64,000 nucleotides of DNA from an uncultured Clostridium sp. Lineage in GTDB: Bacteria; Bacillota; Clostridia; TANB77; CAG-508. Both the position numbers and the translations under genes were made by a program. Location of the stretch: the NCBI GenBank assembly GCA_948473335.1, contig CAOKXF010000005.1, forward strand, positions 62,001-126,000. Reading direction: 5' to 3'. Below are positions 9,456-17,977 of this stretch, in pieces (within the stretch, counting starts at the first letter, position 1; every line of letters starts with the position of its first letter). Under the pieces are notes generated by a model. It did not search any database and was not told the origin of the DNA. It saw only the letters and a list, made by a program, of their open reading frames with translations.

Positions 9456-10352
9456 CTATTTTATTAAATCATAAAAGTTTCTAAATTCATATCCATTATC
9501 TCTTAGACTTTGAATTATTTGTGGTAATGCCTCATAAGTTGTTGTCTTGTCTCCTGCATCATGCATTAATATTACTATGCTATTTTTATTTCCAATAGTT
9601 TCATAAAGCCTTGACACCAATTGTTCAACTGACTTTTTCCCGCCTTCTGCATCTCCTGTTAATACATTCCAGTCCACATATGCTATACTATTTTCTTTTA
9701 GTCTTTCTTTTGCTTCTTGTTTGATTTGTTTATATTTTCCTCCTGTTGAACCTCCTGGAAATCTAAATAATAAACTTGTATATTCACTATCTCCTATTGC
9801 ATTTTTGATTGTTTCTTCTGTTTTATAATATTCTTCTAATACAGCATCTACTGATGAGTATATTTTTGAATATGTATGTGAATACCCATGATTTGCTATA
9901 TAATGCCCCTCTTCATATTCTCTCTTTACAATGTCTGGATTTAATTCTGCCCTACTTCCTAATACAAAAAATGTAGCTTTTATATTTTCCTGTTGCAATA
10001 AATCTAATATTGGTAAAGTTACTTTTTTTGATGGTCCATCATCAAACGTCAAAAAAACTCTCTTTTCTTCTGTTTTATAAACGTTTTCTACATCTGCCAC
10101 CCATTTTTCTTTTTCTATTATGACTTTTTTTGTTTCTTGTACTGGTGCATTTTCTTGTTCTACTTGTGCAATATTATCTACGTTTAAGCGTTCATATACT
10201 TTTTCATAACTTTGATATATTTTTTCTCTTCTTTTATTTTCTGAATATTTATTTATTATTAAACTTACATATATTATTATTATTAACAATAATGTCAATA
10301 TTAATATTTTTTTTACATTTTTATATCTTCTTGAAATAGATATTAAATCCAT
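9456..10352 (-). CDS. Polysaccharide deacetylase (NodB domain), membrane-anchored
   Basis: This is a 298-residue carbohydrate esterase family 4 protein. An N-terminal transmembrane helix (about 15-36) is followed by a linker and the NodB domain (about 95-298). Family motifs are visible: LTFDDGPS (catalytic Asp and metal Asp), the metal His pair in NHGYSH, the RFPGGS groove motif, and the LMHDAG catalytic His near the end. Such enzymes deacetylate peptidoglycan or other surface glycans. I chose ATG 10352 because AAGGTGG lies 5 bases upstream. The substrate cannot be told from sequence alone. Confidence 0.88.
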   Translation of the reverse strand: MDLISISRRYKNVKKILILTLLLIIIIYVSLIINKYSENKRREKIYQSYEKVYERLNVDNIAQVEQENAPVQETKKVIIEKEKWVADVENVYKTEEKRVFLTFDDGPSKKVTLPILDLLQQENIKATFFVLGSRAELNPDIVKREYEEGHYIANHGYSHTYSKIYSSVDAVLEEYYKTEETIKNAIGDSEYTSLLFRFPGGSTGGKYKQIKQEAKERLKENSIAYVDWNVLTGDAEGGKKSVEQLVSRLYETIGNKNSIVILMHDAGDKTTTYEALPQIIQSLRDNGYEFRNFYDLIK

Positions 10353-10409
10353 TTTGACCACCTTATTCTACGATTATTCTTGCTTCTTTGCTCTTTTGTT
10401 TCTCTATAT

Positions 10410-11984
10410 TTATGATTTCATTGCTTCTTTTATATATTCTTCTTCCTCTTTTGCATCTAATCTCATAAATAATGGCTCACCCTTTTCTATAACTTTTACT
10501 TCTTTTAGTGTGTCGTATTTTTTTATACTTTCCCATTCTTTTTCTTCATTTTTTGTAATTCCTAATTGTCTTAGTATATTCTCTGATGTATCACTCATTA
10601 CAGGTTTTAATATTATTCCTATTTTTCTTAAGGTTTCTATCAAATGATATATACAACTCTGTAATTTTTCTTTATTTTCTTCTTTTGCTAATACCCATGG
10701 TGTTGTTTCATCTATATATTTATTTGTTCTTGATATTAATACCCAAATTTCTTGAAGTGCTAAATTTATTTCATATCTATCATATTTTTCTTCGATTTTT
10801 TGTATTTGCTTATTTGTAAATTCTTCAAATTCTTTATCTACTTCATTTGGAGTTCCATTATATTGTGGTACTTGTCCTTCAAAGTATTTATTGCACATTG
10901 CAACTGTTCTATTTAATAAATTACCTAAATCATTACATAAATTTGTATTATATTTTTCTATAAATCCTTCTGGTGTGAAAAGTCCATCCTGTGATTCTGG
11001 CATTTCTCTTAGCAAATAATATCTTGTTGCGTCTAGTCCATATCTTTCTATTAGCGTTTCTGGATATATTACATTTCCTTTAGATTTAGACATTTTTCCA
11101 TCTTTCATCATTATCCAATTATGAACTAATACTTTTTTTGGTAATGGTAATTCTAATGCCATCAAAAATATTGGCCAATAAATTAGATGAAATCTTGCTA
11201 TATCTTTTCCTACTATTTGCAAATCTGCTGGCCAAAATTTTTTAAATTTTGTGTCATCCTCTGACATATATCCTAAAGCTGTTATATAGTTTGTTAATGC
11301 ATCTAACCATACATATATTACATGTTTTGGGTCTTTCAATACTGGTATTCCCCAATCAAATGTAGTTCTGCTTACACATAAATCTTCTAGTCCTGGTTTT
11401 ATAAAATTATTTATCATTTCTGTTTTTCTGTATTCTGGCTTTGCAAATTCAACATTTTCTTCATAAAATTTTAATAGTTTATCTGCATATTTACTCATTC
11501 TAAAGAAATATGATTCTTCTTTCATTTTTACTACTTCTCGTCCACAGTCTGGACATTTTCCATCATTTAATTGTGTTTCAGTAAAATATGTTTCACAAGG
11601 TTCGCAATACCATCCTTCATATTCTCCTTTATATATGTCTCCTGTTTCCATAAATTTATCAAATATTTGTTGTACTATTTTTGTATGTCTCTCTTCAGTT
11701 GTTCTTATAAAATCATCATATTCTATATTCATTGTTTTCCATAGTTTTTTTGCATCTTCTGCCATTTCATCTACATGTTGTTGTGGTGTTTTTCCTCTCT
11801 TTTGAGCTACTGTTTGTATTTTTTGCCCATGTTCATCTGTTCCTGTTAATAAGTATGACTCATACCCTCTTTGTTTTTTATATCTTTTTATTGTATCTGC
11901 TAATACTGTTGTATATGCTGTTCCTATGTGAAATCTTCCACTTGGATAATATATTGGTGTTGTAATATAAAATTTTTTGTTCAT
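10410..11984 (-). CDS. metG: Methionyl-tRNA synthetase
   Basis: The 524-residue class I synthetase charges tRNA-Met. It has the HIGH-type motif HIGTAY (about residues 19-24), a four-Cys zinc knuckle (CEPC...CPDC, about 126-148), and KMSKS (about 300-304), followed by the anticodon-binding helical domain. It lacks the C-terminal EMAP/Trbp111-like tRNA-binding domain of the longer Bacillus form, a normal variation. No T-box or SAM riboswitch is visible upstream. Confidence 0.97.
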   Translation of the reverse strand: MNKKFYITTPIYYPSGRFHIGTAYTTVLADTIKRYKKQRGYESYLLTGTDEHGQKIQTVAQKRGKTPQQHVDEMAEDAKKLWKTMNIEYDDFIRTTEERHTKIVQQIFDKFMETGDIYKGEYEGWYCEPCETYFTETQLNDGKCPDCGREVVKMKEESYFFRMSKYADKLLKFYEENVEFAKPEYRKTEMINNFIKPGLEDLCVSRTTFDWGIPVLKDPKHVIYVWLDALTNYITALGYMSEDDTKFKKFWPADLQIVGKDIARFHLIYWPIFLMALELPLPKKVLVHNWIMMKDGKMSKSKGNVIYPETLIERYGLDATRYYLLREMPESQDGLFTPEGFIEKYNTNLCNDLGNLLNRTVAMCNKYFEGQVPQYNGTPNEVDKEFEEFTNKQIQKIEEKYDRYEINLALQEIWVLISRTNKYIDETTPWVLAKEENKEKLQSCIYHLIETLRKIGIILKPVMSDTSENILRQLGITKNEEKEWESIKKYDTLKEVKVIEKGEPLFMRLDAKEEEEYIKEAMKS

Positions 11985-12130
11985 TTTTATATCATTCCTT
12001 TCTATTGTAAATCCTCATAAATGTATTGTAGCGCCTAATTCTCTCTTTGCTTATTCTTTCCTTATTTTACTATGAATATGTAAAAATATCAAGTATTTTG
12101 TAGCTTACAGATAATAATTTCAAAAAAAGT

Positions 12131-12159
12131 TTGCTAATTTTATATAAATCTGTTAAAAT
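12131..12159 (+). promoter_or_regulatory. Promoter of the 12.2 kb orphan gene
   Basis: TTGCTA (12131-12136) and TAAAAT (12154-12159) are separated by exactly 17 bp, with the ATG 49 bases further on. Confidence 0.65.
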
Positions 12160-12207
12160 TACTTTAGTTCTTTCAGATGGGATAAAAAATATGAATGGAG
12201 GTCAATT

Positions 12208-12522
12208 ATGGCAAAAATCATTTTATCTGAAGACATTGTGGAGGCCCTGGATCGGATATCTCGTACTTATAACAAATATCTGCTAAGTGGCAAGGCTATA
12301 TGTGAATCTATGCGTATTAATAGGGTCATATATATAGGCACTGACACCACGAGGATGATGCAGAAAAACTTCGAAGAGTTTAAAAAGAGCTTAGAAAACG
12401 GTACTAATCCTCTTCTTACTTATGAAGATGGAAAAGCGACTGAAGCTGAAAACGCTTTGATAGATGGCATCAATACTTTTGGTAAACCACTGAATATTCT
12501 TTTGAAAAACTGTAACAATTAA
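12208..12522 (+). CDS. Unrecognised 104-residue protein (orphan, atypical composition)
   Basis: I do not recognise this protein. It is a soluble, mostly helical, mixed-charge polypeptide without Cys pairs, signal peptide or membrane segment. Its codons are distinctly G+C-richer than the neighbours (for example GAG GCC CTG GAT CGG near the start), including the CGG codon that native genes here nearly avoid. It has its own promoter, a GGAGG site and a strong terminator, so it is a free-standing unit between metG and gerA. These traits resemble other orphans at 19.1, 33.3, 40.4, 41.0 and 57.2 kb, and suggest acquisition from outside. Confidence 0.75.
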   Translation: MAKIILSEDIVEALDRISRTYNKYLLSGKAICESMRINRVIYIGTDTTRMMQKNFEEFKKSLENGTNPLLTYEDGKATEAENALIDGINTFGKPLNILLKNCNN

Positions 12523-12610
12523 TAAGGTTTATTTAATTGAAAACTGAATAGTGGTAAAGTGAATTAATTTGTTTTATGCCCCAAATAATTACATTATAAT
12601 TATCCCTGAG

Positions 12611-12643
12611 AGCACTGTGATATGCAGTGCTTTCTTATTTTTG
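12611..12643 (+). terminator. Terminator of the 12.2 kb orphan gene
   Basis: The 7-bp stem AGCACTG/CAGTGCT with a 7-base loop is followed by TTCTTATTTTT. It isolates the orphan gene from gerA. Confidence 0.8.
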
Positions 12644-12738
12644 TTTTATATTAGTTTTAAGCATAAATTCCTTTTTATTTGTAAATAATACAATTATTAA
12701 TCAAATTTGGTAATTCGTAATAGAAAGGACTGTTATAT

Positions 12739-14373
12739 ATGAATTTTAAAAACTTTCTTACTTCATTTAAAAATAAACATAATTTCTCGATTGTTGATAA
12801 TAATTACATTTCTGAAAATAATTCTAATACACCTTTGATAAATACCTCTTCTAATAGTGATACTGCTCCTCAGGATGTAAGTAATAAATTAAGTGATAAT
12901 TTATTGTATATGCAAACAATGTATAATTCTTTAATTAATAGTGATGTTAAAATAAGAGAATTTTCTTTCAAACTAAATCGAACTTCTTATAATGCATTTA
13001 TCATATTTTTTGATGGTATGACAAATTCTACATTAGTTAATAATTTTCTCCTAAAACCTCTTATGAATGAAAATAAATCTATGGCTCATTATGAAAATTC
13101 TTCTTTAGAGAATTATATTTTTGACTGCTTAATTCCTCAAAATTCTATTAATAAAGTTAACAGTTTTTCTGAAATTGCTTCAAGTATAAATAGTGGTAAC
13201 TGTATTCTTTTTGTTGATACAATTTCTGCTGCTTTTGATATTGATGTTAAAGGTTTTCAACAAAGAAGTGTCACTACTCCTGTTAGTGAAATGGTTATTA
13301 AAGGTCCTCAAGAAGCTTTTGTTGAAAATATAAGAGTAAATACTTCTCTAATTAGAAGATTAGCTAATACTGAAAATTTAATAATTGAAAATATAACAAT
13401 TGGTAATATTAGTAAGACTAAATGTGGCCTATGCTATTTTCAAAACATTGCTAATGGTGATTTAGTTTCAGAAGTAAAATATAGATTAAATAATTTGGAT
13501 ATTGACTCCCTTATTTCTACTGGTCAACTTGAACAATTAATTGAAGAGTCTGGAATGTATGGTATTCCACAAATTGTTTCAACCGAAAGACCTGATAAAT
13601 GTGTTAAGTTCTTATATGAAGGTAGGGTTGTTATTTTAGTAAATGGAAACCCTTATGCTTTAATTCTACCTGCAACTTTTACAGATTTTTTGACTTCTGC
13701 TGAAGATACTAACCTTAGACCTAGTTTTACTAATTTTTTGAGAATGTTACGTTTGTTTGGATTTATTGTTACTCTACTATTACCTGGTATGTATATAGCT
13801 ATTACAAGTTTCCATCAGGAATTTTTGCCTACTGAATTGCTCTTTACTATTATGGGATCACGTGAAAGTGTTCCATTTCCAATAATTTTTGAGCTGCTTT
13901 TATTGGAAATTTCATTTGAAATCATTCGTGAAGCTGGCGTGCGTGTTCCTTCTCCAATTGGTTCTACTATTAGTATCGTTGGTGGTTTGATTATTGGAGA
14001 ATCTGCTGTCAGTGCAAACCTTGTTAGTCCTATTTTAGTAATTATTGTAGCTGTTACTGCTATTGCTTCTTTCGCAATTCCTGATTTCTCTTTTGGGTTC
14101 CATCTTCGTATACTAAGATTTGTTTTTATACTACTTGGATTTGTTGCTGGTTTCCTAGGTATTGGTATTGGAATTTTTGTATATCTATCAATATTATGTA
14201 ATATGAAGTCATTTGGTGTTCCTCTTACTTCTCCTTTTGCTCCTTCTTCTGTTGCTACTAATGTTGGGTATGTCGTTCCTCCTACTTGGAAACAGGATAA
14301 TCGTTCTAGCTTTGTTTCTCCTCAAAAACCTAGAAGTCAAAGTAGAATTGCAAAAAAGTGGGAAAAATCTTAA
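12739..14373 (+). CDS. Spore germination protein, GerA family (GerAA/SpoVAF type)
   Basis: This 544-residue protein belongs to the GerA family (PF03323) of the spore inner membrane, whose A subunits help sense germinants. A hydrophilic half (about 1-330, containing the VSEMVIKGPQEAFVENIRVN family motif) is followed by four or five transmembrane helices (about 335-500, including LRLFGFIV, MGSRESVPFP and GVRVPSPIG). The ordinary partners GerB and GerC are not next to it, as also seen for SpoVAF. It is transcribed alone and closed by a long terminator. Confidence 0.93.
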   Translation: MNFKNFLTSFKNKHNFSIVDNNYISENNSNTPLINTSSNSDTAPQDVSNKLSDNLLYMQTMYNSLINSDVKIREFSFKLNRTSYNAFIIFFDGMTNSTLVNNFLLKPLMNENKSMAHYENSSLENYIFDCLIPQNSINKVNSFSEIASSINSGNCILFVDTISAAFDIDVKGFQQRSVTTPVSEMVIKGPQEAFVENIRVNTSLIRRLANTENLIIENITIGNISKTKCGLCYFQNIANGDLVSEVKYRLNNLDIDSLISTGQLEQLIEESGMYGIPQIVSTERPDKCVKFLYEGRVVILVNGNPYALILPATFTDFLTSAEDTNLRPSFTNFLRMLRLFGFIVTLLLPGMYIAITSFHQEFLPTELLFTIMGSRESVPFPIIFELLLLEISFEIIREAGVRVPSPIGSTISIVGGLIIGESAVSANLVSPILVIIVAVTAIASFAIPDFSFGFHLRILRFVFILLGFVAGFLGIGIGIFVYLSILCNMKSFGVPLTSPFAPSSVATNVGYVVPPTWKQDNRSSFVSPQKPRSQSRIAKKWEKS

Positions 14374-14414
14374 ACCATTCGAATTACTATTTATATTAGA
14401 ATAAATAAATTATG

Positions 14415-14490
14415 TATAAAAATTAACCTTTTTATTATATATGTAAAAATCTTCGATTTTTTCTATACGATAAAAAGGTTAATTTTTATA
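14415..14490. terminator. Bidirectional terminator between gerA and lexA
   Basis: Arms at 14415-14435 and 14470-14490 form a perfect 21-bp stem with U-rich flanks on both strands. It serves the convergent genes gerA and lexA. Confidence 0.85.
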
Positions 14491-14571
14491 TATTATTTAT
14501 ATCTTAAGTCTTTATATCTGATATTTTTAAATTGTTTCATTCTTATGTTTTGTATTCTGTTTTTGTTTTTC

Positions 14572-15222
14572 TTACATCTTTCTAAATACTCCTGCTACTT
14601 TTCCCAATATTTCACAATTTGGTACTATTATTGGGTCCATAGTAGAATTCTCTGGTTGTAATCTTATATGATCTTTTTCTTTGTAAAATGTTTTTACTGT
14701 TGCTTCGTCCTCTATTAATGCTACTACAATTTCTCCATTTCTTGCATCATTTTGTTTTTTTACAAGTATTAAGTCTCCATCCAATATTCCAGCTTCTATC
14801 ATACTTTCTCCTCTTACTTTTAGCATGAAACTTTCTGAATTTCCTACAAAATCTATTGGAATTGGGAATGTATCTGTTACATTTTCTACTGCTAATATTG
14901 GTGCTCCTGCAGTTATTTTTCCTACTATTGGTACTTCTACTAATTCTTTTTGTGTGTAAAAGTCTTTACTTGATTTTATCATTGGTTCTCCTGAACCACC
15001 TTTTAATAATTTTAATGTTCTTCCCTTTTTATTTTCTTTTTTTATATATCCTTTTTCTTCTAATTTCGCTAAATATCCATGTACTGTTGCAGTTGAATTT
15101 AGCCCTACTGCTTTTCCTATTTCTCTTACAGATGGTGGATATCCATCTGTCATTATTTGTTTTTCTATGAAATTTAATATTGCTTTTTCTCTTTTATTTA
15201 ATTCTGATGCTTTTCTTCCCAT
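14572..15222 (-). CDS. lexA: LexA repressor
   Basis: The 216-residue SOS repressor has an N-terminal winged helix (about 1-70, with [10 protein letters not shown]), the self-cleavage Ala-Gly in ITAGAPI, and the Ser/Lys dyad: Ser in [10 protein letters not shown] and Lys in DEATVKTFY. RecA-promoted autocleavage is expected. The start has AGGAGG nearby. Its promoter overlaps the terminator of the gene upstream. No clear GAAC-N4-GTTC box is visible in that promoter, so autoregulation is not shown by sequence. Confidence 0.96.
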   Translation of the reverse strand: MGRKASELNKREKAILNFIEKQIMTDGYPPSVREIGKAVGLNSTATVHGYLAKLEEKGYIKKENKKGRTLKLLKGGSGEPMIKSSKDFYTQKELVEVPIVGKITAGAPILAVENVTDTFPIPIDFVGNSESFMLKVRGESMIEAGILDGDLILVKKQNDARNGEIVVALIEDEATVKTFYKEKDHIRLQPENSTMDPIIVPNCEILGKVAGVFRKM

Positions 15223-15249
15223 TTATATTCCTCCTTTTTTGATGTTTTT

Positions 15250-15295
15250 ATAATATCACACAAACAAAAAAATGTCAAACAAATTTTTGACATTT
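15250..15295 (-). promoter_or_regulatory. lexA promoter overlapping an upstream terminator hairpin
   Basis: On the minus strand TTGACA (15273-15278) and TATTAT (15250-15255) are 17 bp apart. The -35 lies in one arm of a perfect 10-bp inverted repeat (15270-15279 with 15286-15295) followed by a T-run, which is the terminator of the preceding gene. The same DNA ends one transcript and starts another. Confidence 0.65.
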
Positions 15296-15305
15296 TTACT
15301 ATTTT

Positions 15306-15953
15306 TTAACTTTCTGCATATTCTGATGGTATTTCAAAAATGTTATCTTCAACATTATATTCAATATTTGTTTTTAATAACTCTTCTATATTAGTGGTTT
15401 CTCCAGTATCGGGATTTACTGTTTGATATATTGTTTTTATAAATTGCAAGTCTTTTCCTTTAAAATAAAATCTCGTTTTTGCTGTTTCTATATCCATATC
15501 TTTATATGATTCTATTAAAAAGTCTGTTATTCCACTAAATTCTTCATAGTAATATGTTTTTCCATATACTTTTTCTCTTCCAACTTTATATTCTTTTTCT
15601 ACTATTCTCTTAAGTTCTTCTGTAAGAATTTCTTCATCAATTTTATTATTAGTATATGTATAATATTCTTTTTCCTCATGTGATATTAGGTATGTATTTC
15701 CATCTTTTATTAGTGTTGTTGTATAATTGCCTGAGTTATACATATCTATCTTTGTTTTGTCTCCTTTTTTTGCTGTTATAATCTTATTTTCTCCATTTTG
15801 ACTACTTCTTGTAAATATATACATCTGTTCACTTATCATTTTATTATACATATTTTTTAACTTATCTGATGGTCTATTTAATACGTATATTGTTCCTACT
15901 ATTATTCCTATTATTAATATTATTGATGCTATAATAATAATTTTCTTTTTCAT
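15306..15953 (-). CDS. Membrane-anchored or secreted protein of unknown function
   Basis: The 215-residue product has a basic start and one hydrophobic helix (about 3-24), then an outer domain rich in Lys, Glu, Tyr and Thr with beta-strand character. It contains repeated Tyr-Tyr and a TKTRFYFKGKDL-like strand, reminiscent of outer-membrane-lipoprotein-sorting (LolA-like) folds found in Gram-positive secreted proteins. That likeness is only by eye. The ATG at 15953 is chosen for its AAAGGA site. It follows rpmE on the same strand. Confidence 0.6.
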   Translation of the reverse strand: MKKKIIIIASIILIIGIIVGTIYVLNRPSDKLKNMYNKMISEQMYIFTRSSQNGENKIITAKKGDKTKIDMYNSGNYTTTLIKDGNTYLISHEEKEYYTYTNNKIDEEILTEELKRIVEKEYKVGREKVYGKTYYYEEFSGITDFLIESYKDMDIETAKTRFYFKGKDLQFIKTIYQTVNPDTGETTNIEELLKTNIEYNVEDNIFEIPSEYAES

Positions 15954-15979
15954 TTGAATTCCTTTCTTTATTGTATACA

Positions 15980-16029
15980 ATAAAAAATGTAGCTTGTTGG
16001 TGATGAGTTTTCTTGTTCACCCTAGCTAC
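15980..16029 (-). terminator. Terminator after rpmE
   Basis: On the minus strand, GTAGCT/AGCTAC (16024-16029 with 15989-15994) and an inner GGTGA/TCACC pair form a hairpin, followed by ATTTTTTATT. Confidence 0.75.
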
Positions 16030-16036
16030 TTTCTTT

Positions 16037-16237
16037 CTATGCAATACCAAATTTTTTCTTGAATCTCTCTGCTCTTCCACCTGTTTTTTCTAATTTTAAA
16101 CTCTTTGTCCAGTATGGATGACATTTTGAACATACGTCTACTTTCAAATTTTCCTTTGTTGATCCTACTTCGATAACATTTCCACATGCACATGTTATTG
16201 TTGTTTGATTGTATCCTGGATGTATTCCATCTTTCAT
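16037..16237 (-). CDS. rpmE: 50S ribosomal protein L31 (zinc-binding type)
   Basis: This is the 66-residue L31. It has the zinc-ribbon Cys of the C+ form: Cys in ITCACG and the CSKCHP motif, followed by the conserved PYWT and a basic C-terminus ending in RFKKKFG. The start is ATG 16237, because AGAGGTG sits 6 bases upstream; the GTG three codons earlier is within that site. The zinc form is used under zinc-replete growth in related bacteria. Confidence 0.97.
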   Translation of the reverse strand: MKDGIHPGYNQTTITCACGNVIEVGSTKENLKVDVCSKCHPYWTKSLKLEKTGGRAERFKKKFGIA

Positions 16238-16327
16238 TTTTGTCACCTCTTTCTATCTATTAACTATTTTTTCCATTTGTTATATTAACATATTTATTGC
16301 CTTTTTTCAAGTATTATTTTTACTCTA

Positions 16328-16495
16328 TTATTTTTCCTTTTGTTTTTCTTCTTTTTGCTGTTCCTGCATATATTTAACTGATTCATCTATTTCTGTATTT
16401 ATTGATACTTTTTTTACTAGTTTCATCATTATATTAAATATACAAGCTATTATTAAAATAAAAATTCCTATTTTTTTCCAATACTTTGCTAACAT
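16328..16495 (-). CDS. Small single-pass membrane protein (55 residues)
   Basis: This short gene encodes a 55-residue peptide with a transmembrane helix (about 8-25) and a charged tail rich in Lys, Glu and Gln. Support comes from an AAGGAG site 8 bases before the ATG, codon use like the neighbours, and the fact that no other frame explains the stretch between rpmE and rpsT. I do not recognise the family. It could be a membrane-tethered regulator, but that is a guess. Confidence 0.55.
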   Translation of the reverse strand: MLAKYWKKIGIFILIIACIFNIMMKLVKKVSINTEIDESVKYMQEQQKEEKQKEK

Positions 16496-16594
16496 ACTTG
16501 TTTCTCCTTTTTTGGCTACATATTAATTATACTATATTTTGAGATTTTGTCAATGTTTTTTCGAAAAAATTGCCAATTCTCTTGCGTTTTAGTC

Positions 16595-16623
16595 TTGCAA
16601 ATTATTTTTTTGTATGTTATAAT
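16595..16623 (+). promoter_or_regulatory. rpsT promoter
   Basis: TTGCAA (16595-16600) and TATAAT (16618-16623) are 17 bp apart, 43 bp before the rpsT ATG. The leader has AGAGGAGG. Confidence 0.85.
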
Positions 16624-16665
16624 ACTATACGTTATAGTTTATTTTACTTTAGAGGAGGTGCTAGA

Positions 16666-16935
16666 ATGCCAAATATTAAATCTGCCAAAAAAAGAGTTAA
16701 AATTATTGATAAAAAAACTGCAAGAAATAATATGATAAAAACAGGTTATAAATCTGCTGTTAAAAAGTTTGAACAATCTTTAGAAGCTGGAAATTTAGAT
16801 GAAGCAAAAGTCTTATTTTCAGAAGCTACAAAAAAAATAGATCAAGCTTGTACAAAAGGCGTTATTGTAAAAAATACAGCAGCAAGAAAAAAATCAAATT
16901 TAGCAAAAAAATTAAATGCTGTAACAGCAAAATAA
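16666..16935 (+). CDS. rpsT: 30S ribosomal protein S20
   Basis: The 89-residue basic, all-helical protein matches S20, which binds 16S rRNA helices in the body of the small subunit. The conserved start PNIKSAKKR, the ARKKSN stretch and the C-terminal LAKKLN are present. The ATG at 16666 has GAGGAGG 8 bases upstream and a near-consensus promoter. It is transcribed alone and a weak stem-loop follows. Confidence 0.97.
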   Translation: MPNIKSAKKRVKIIDKKTARNNMIKTGYKSAVKKFEQSLEAGNLDEAKVLFSEATKKIDQACTKGVIVKNTAARKKSNLAKKLNAVTAK

Positions 16936-16987
16936 GATTAGCTATTGTGCTAGTCTTTTTTGTTTTATATTCTTAATATTAAATAAA

Positions 16988-17182
16988 AACCCCGCCTTAG
17001 CCGTCAGCTGTCCGAATTTTTAAGGACCTGTTCCGAAAAACAGTTGGTACCTACCTAAATACTCCTGGGCTTCTTACTACCCTAAGGTGTAAGCTTGCAC
17101 GCCATATTCAGAAATCGGTCCCCTTCCTATACTTGTTGGTTCTAAAAATTCTATGTCTTCACGCACTATGCAGGGATATACT
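16988..17182 (-). ncRNA. Candidate 6S RNA (SsrS-like)
   Basis: A block of about 190 bases with clearly higher G+C than its flanks and no ORF. Read on the minus strand, CCCTGC near the 5' end pairs with GCGGGG near the 3' end, and the 3' end runs into TTTTT. Inside are hairpins such as CTGTT/AACAG and GTCC/GGAC and a near-palindrome GTGCAAGCTTACAC. Length, a long-range closing stem, an unpaired middle and a terminal U-tract fit 6S RNA, which sequesters sigma-A RNA polymerase. The match is structural and by eye. No tmRNA, SRP or RNase P signature motif is seen. Confidence 0.45.
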
Positions 17183-17222
17183 TATCATATATTCAATTAT
17201 TTTATTATCCATTTGAAATAGT

Positions 17223-17330
17223 TTAATTAATTTTTTCACTCTTAATGTATTGATATATTAGTATGCTTAATTATTTTTCTCTCTTACTGTAACTATATAT
17301 TAGCATACTTAATTACTTTTTTCAAATTAT
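17223..17330. repeat. Imperfect tandem repeat, about 43-bp unit
   Basis: Units start at 17223, 17267 and 17309, each with TTAATTA followed by a T/C-rich tract; the first two end with TATATTAGTATGC and TATATTAGCATAC. The third is partial. The rest of 17183-17466 is featureless A+T-rich DNA. Confidence 0.5.
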
Positions 17331-17466
17331 AAAAATTGTTTTTGGTTAAATCTAATTGACTTATTTATATTTTATCTTAATTTTTCACACTTTTTCTATT
17401 TTTTAATTACTTTTTATTATTTGCTTTTTAAACATATCTATGCTATATTGTTTTATATTGACTATT

Positions 17467-17907
17467 TTATAGATAAGTTTTTAATTTTTCAACACTATCT
17501 TCTTGCATTCTAACAAAATCATCTAATAATAATTTAATATCTTTTTCTATATTTTGATTATGATTTAGTAATCTTCTTCCTTCAATTATTCCCATATTTG
17601 TACCTTGCATCAATAGTTCTGAAATTTTTGAATTACTTTTATCTTCAATTGTATTCATTTGAACTCCATACCAAGTCATCATTTTATTCATAGCATTAGT
17701 TTTATGAGGTTCTTTATTTGTTGTATAATTATCATAAAGATTATTAGCTCTTCTTGATATATCCTTATACTTATTATACTCAACATTTAGAGTATTTTTA
17801 AATTCTCCATCCTTAACTTTTGGCATAATATAATTTATTGCATCCATTCCCATTGTCGCACCCTTATTTACTTCATCTAATACATTCATTTCCTGATTAT
17901 TTTCCAT
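17467..17907 (-). CDS. Unknown helical-bundle protein, ferritin-like shape
   Basis: The 146-residue product is almost entirely amphipathic helix, with four predicted helices and repeated Met/Asn/Asp patterns, like the small ferritin-like four-helix proteins of Clostridia. No diiron EXXH motif is clear, so iron binding is not supported. ATG 17907 is preferred over the upstream start because AAGGTGAT lies before it. It sits next to a cysteine synthase-like gene on the same strand, but separate signals make co-function uncertain. Confidence 0.5.
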   Translation of the reverse strand: MENNQEMNVLDEVNKGATMGMDAINYIMPKVKDGEFKNTLNVEYNKYKDISRRANNLYDNYTTNKEPHKTNAMNKMMTWYGVQMNTIEDKSNSKISELLMQGTNMGIIEGRRLLNHNQNIEKDIKLLLDDFVRMQEDSVEKLKTYL

Positions 17908-17977
17908 ACATATCACCTTTTCTTTCAAAAATAGTATGTACTATAATATATTAATATATTCATTTCTTATATTATTT

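Noticed and set aside
12541..12640. Possible T-box leader ahead of gerA
   Set aside because: No T-box core (GGTGG-ACC) or specifier stem is present; the hairpin is a plain terminator for the orphan gene.
17150..17180. CACGCA-like motif resembling a c-di-GMP riboswitch core
   Set aside because: Only the first six bases match; the rest of the conserved GEMM core and its two stems are absent on both strands.
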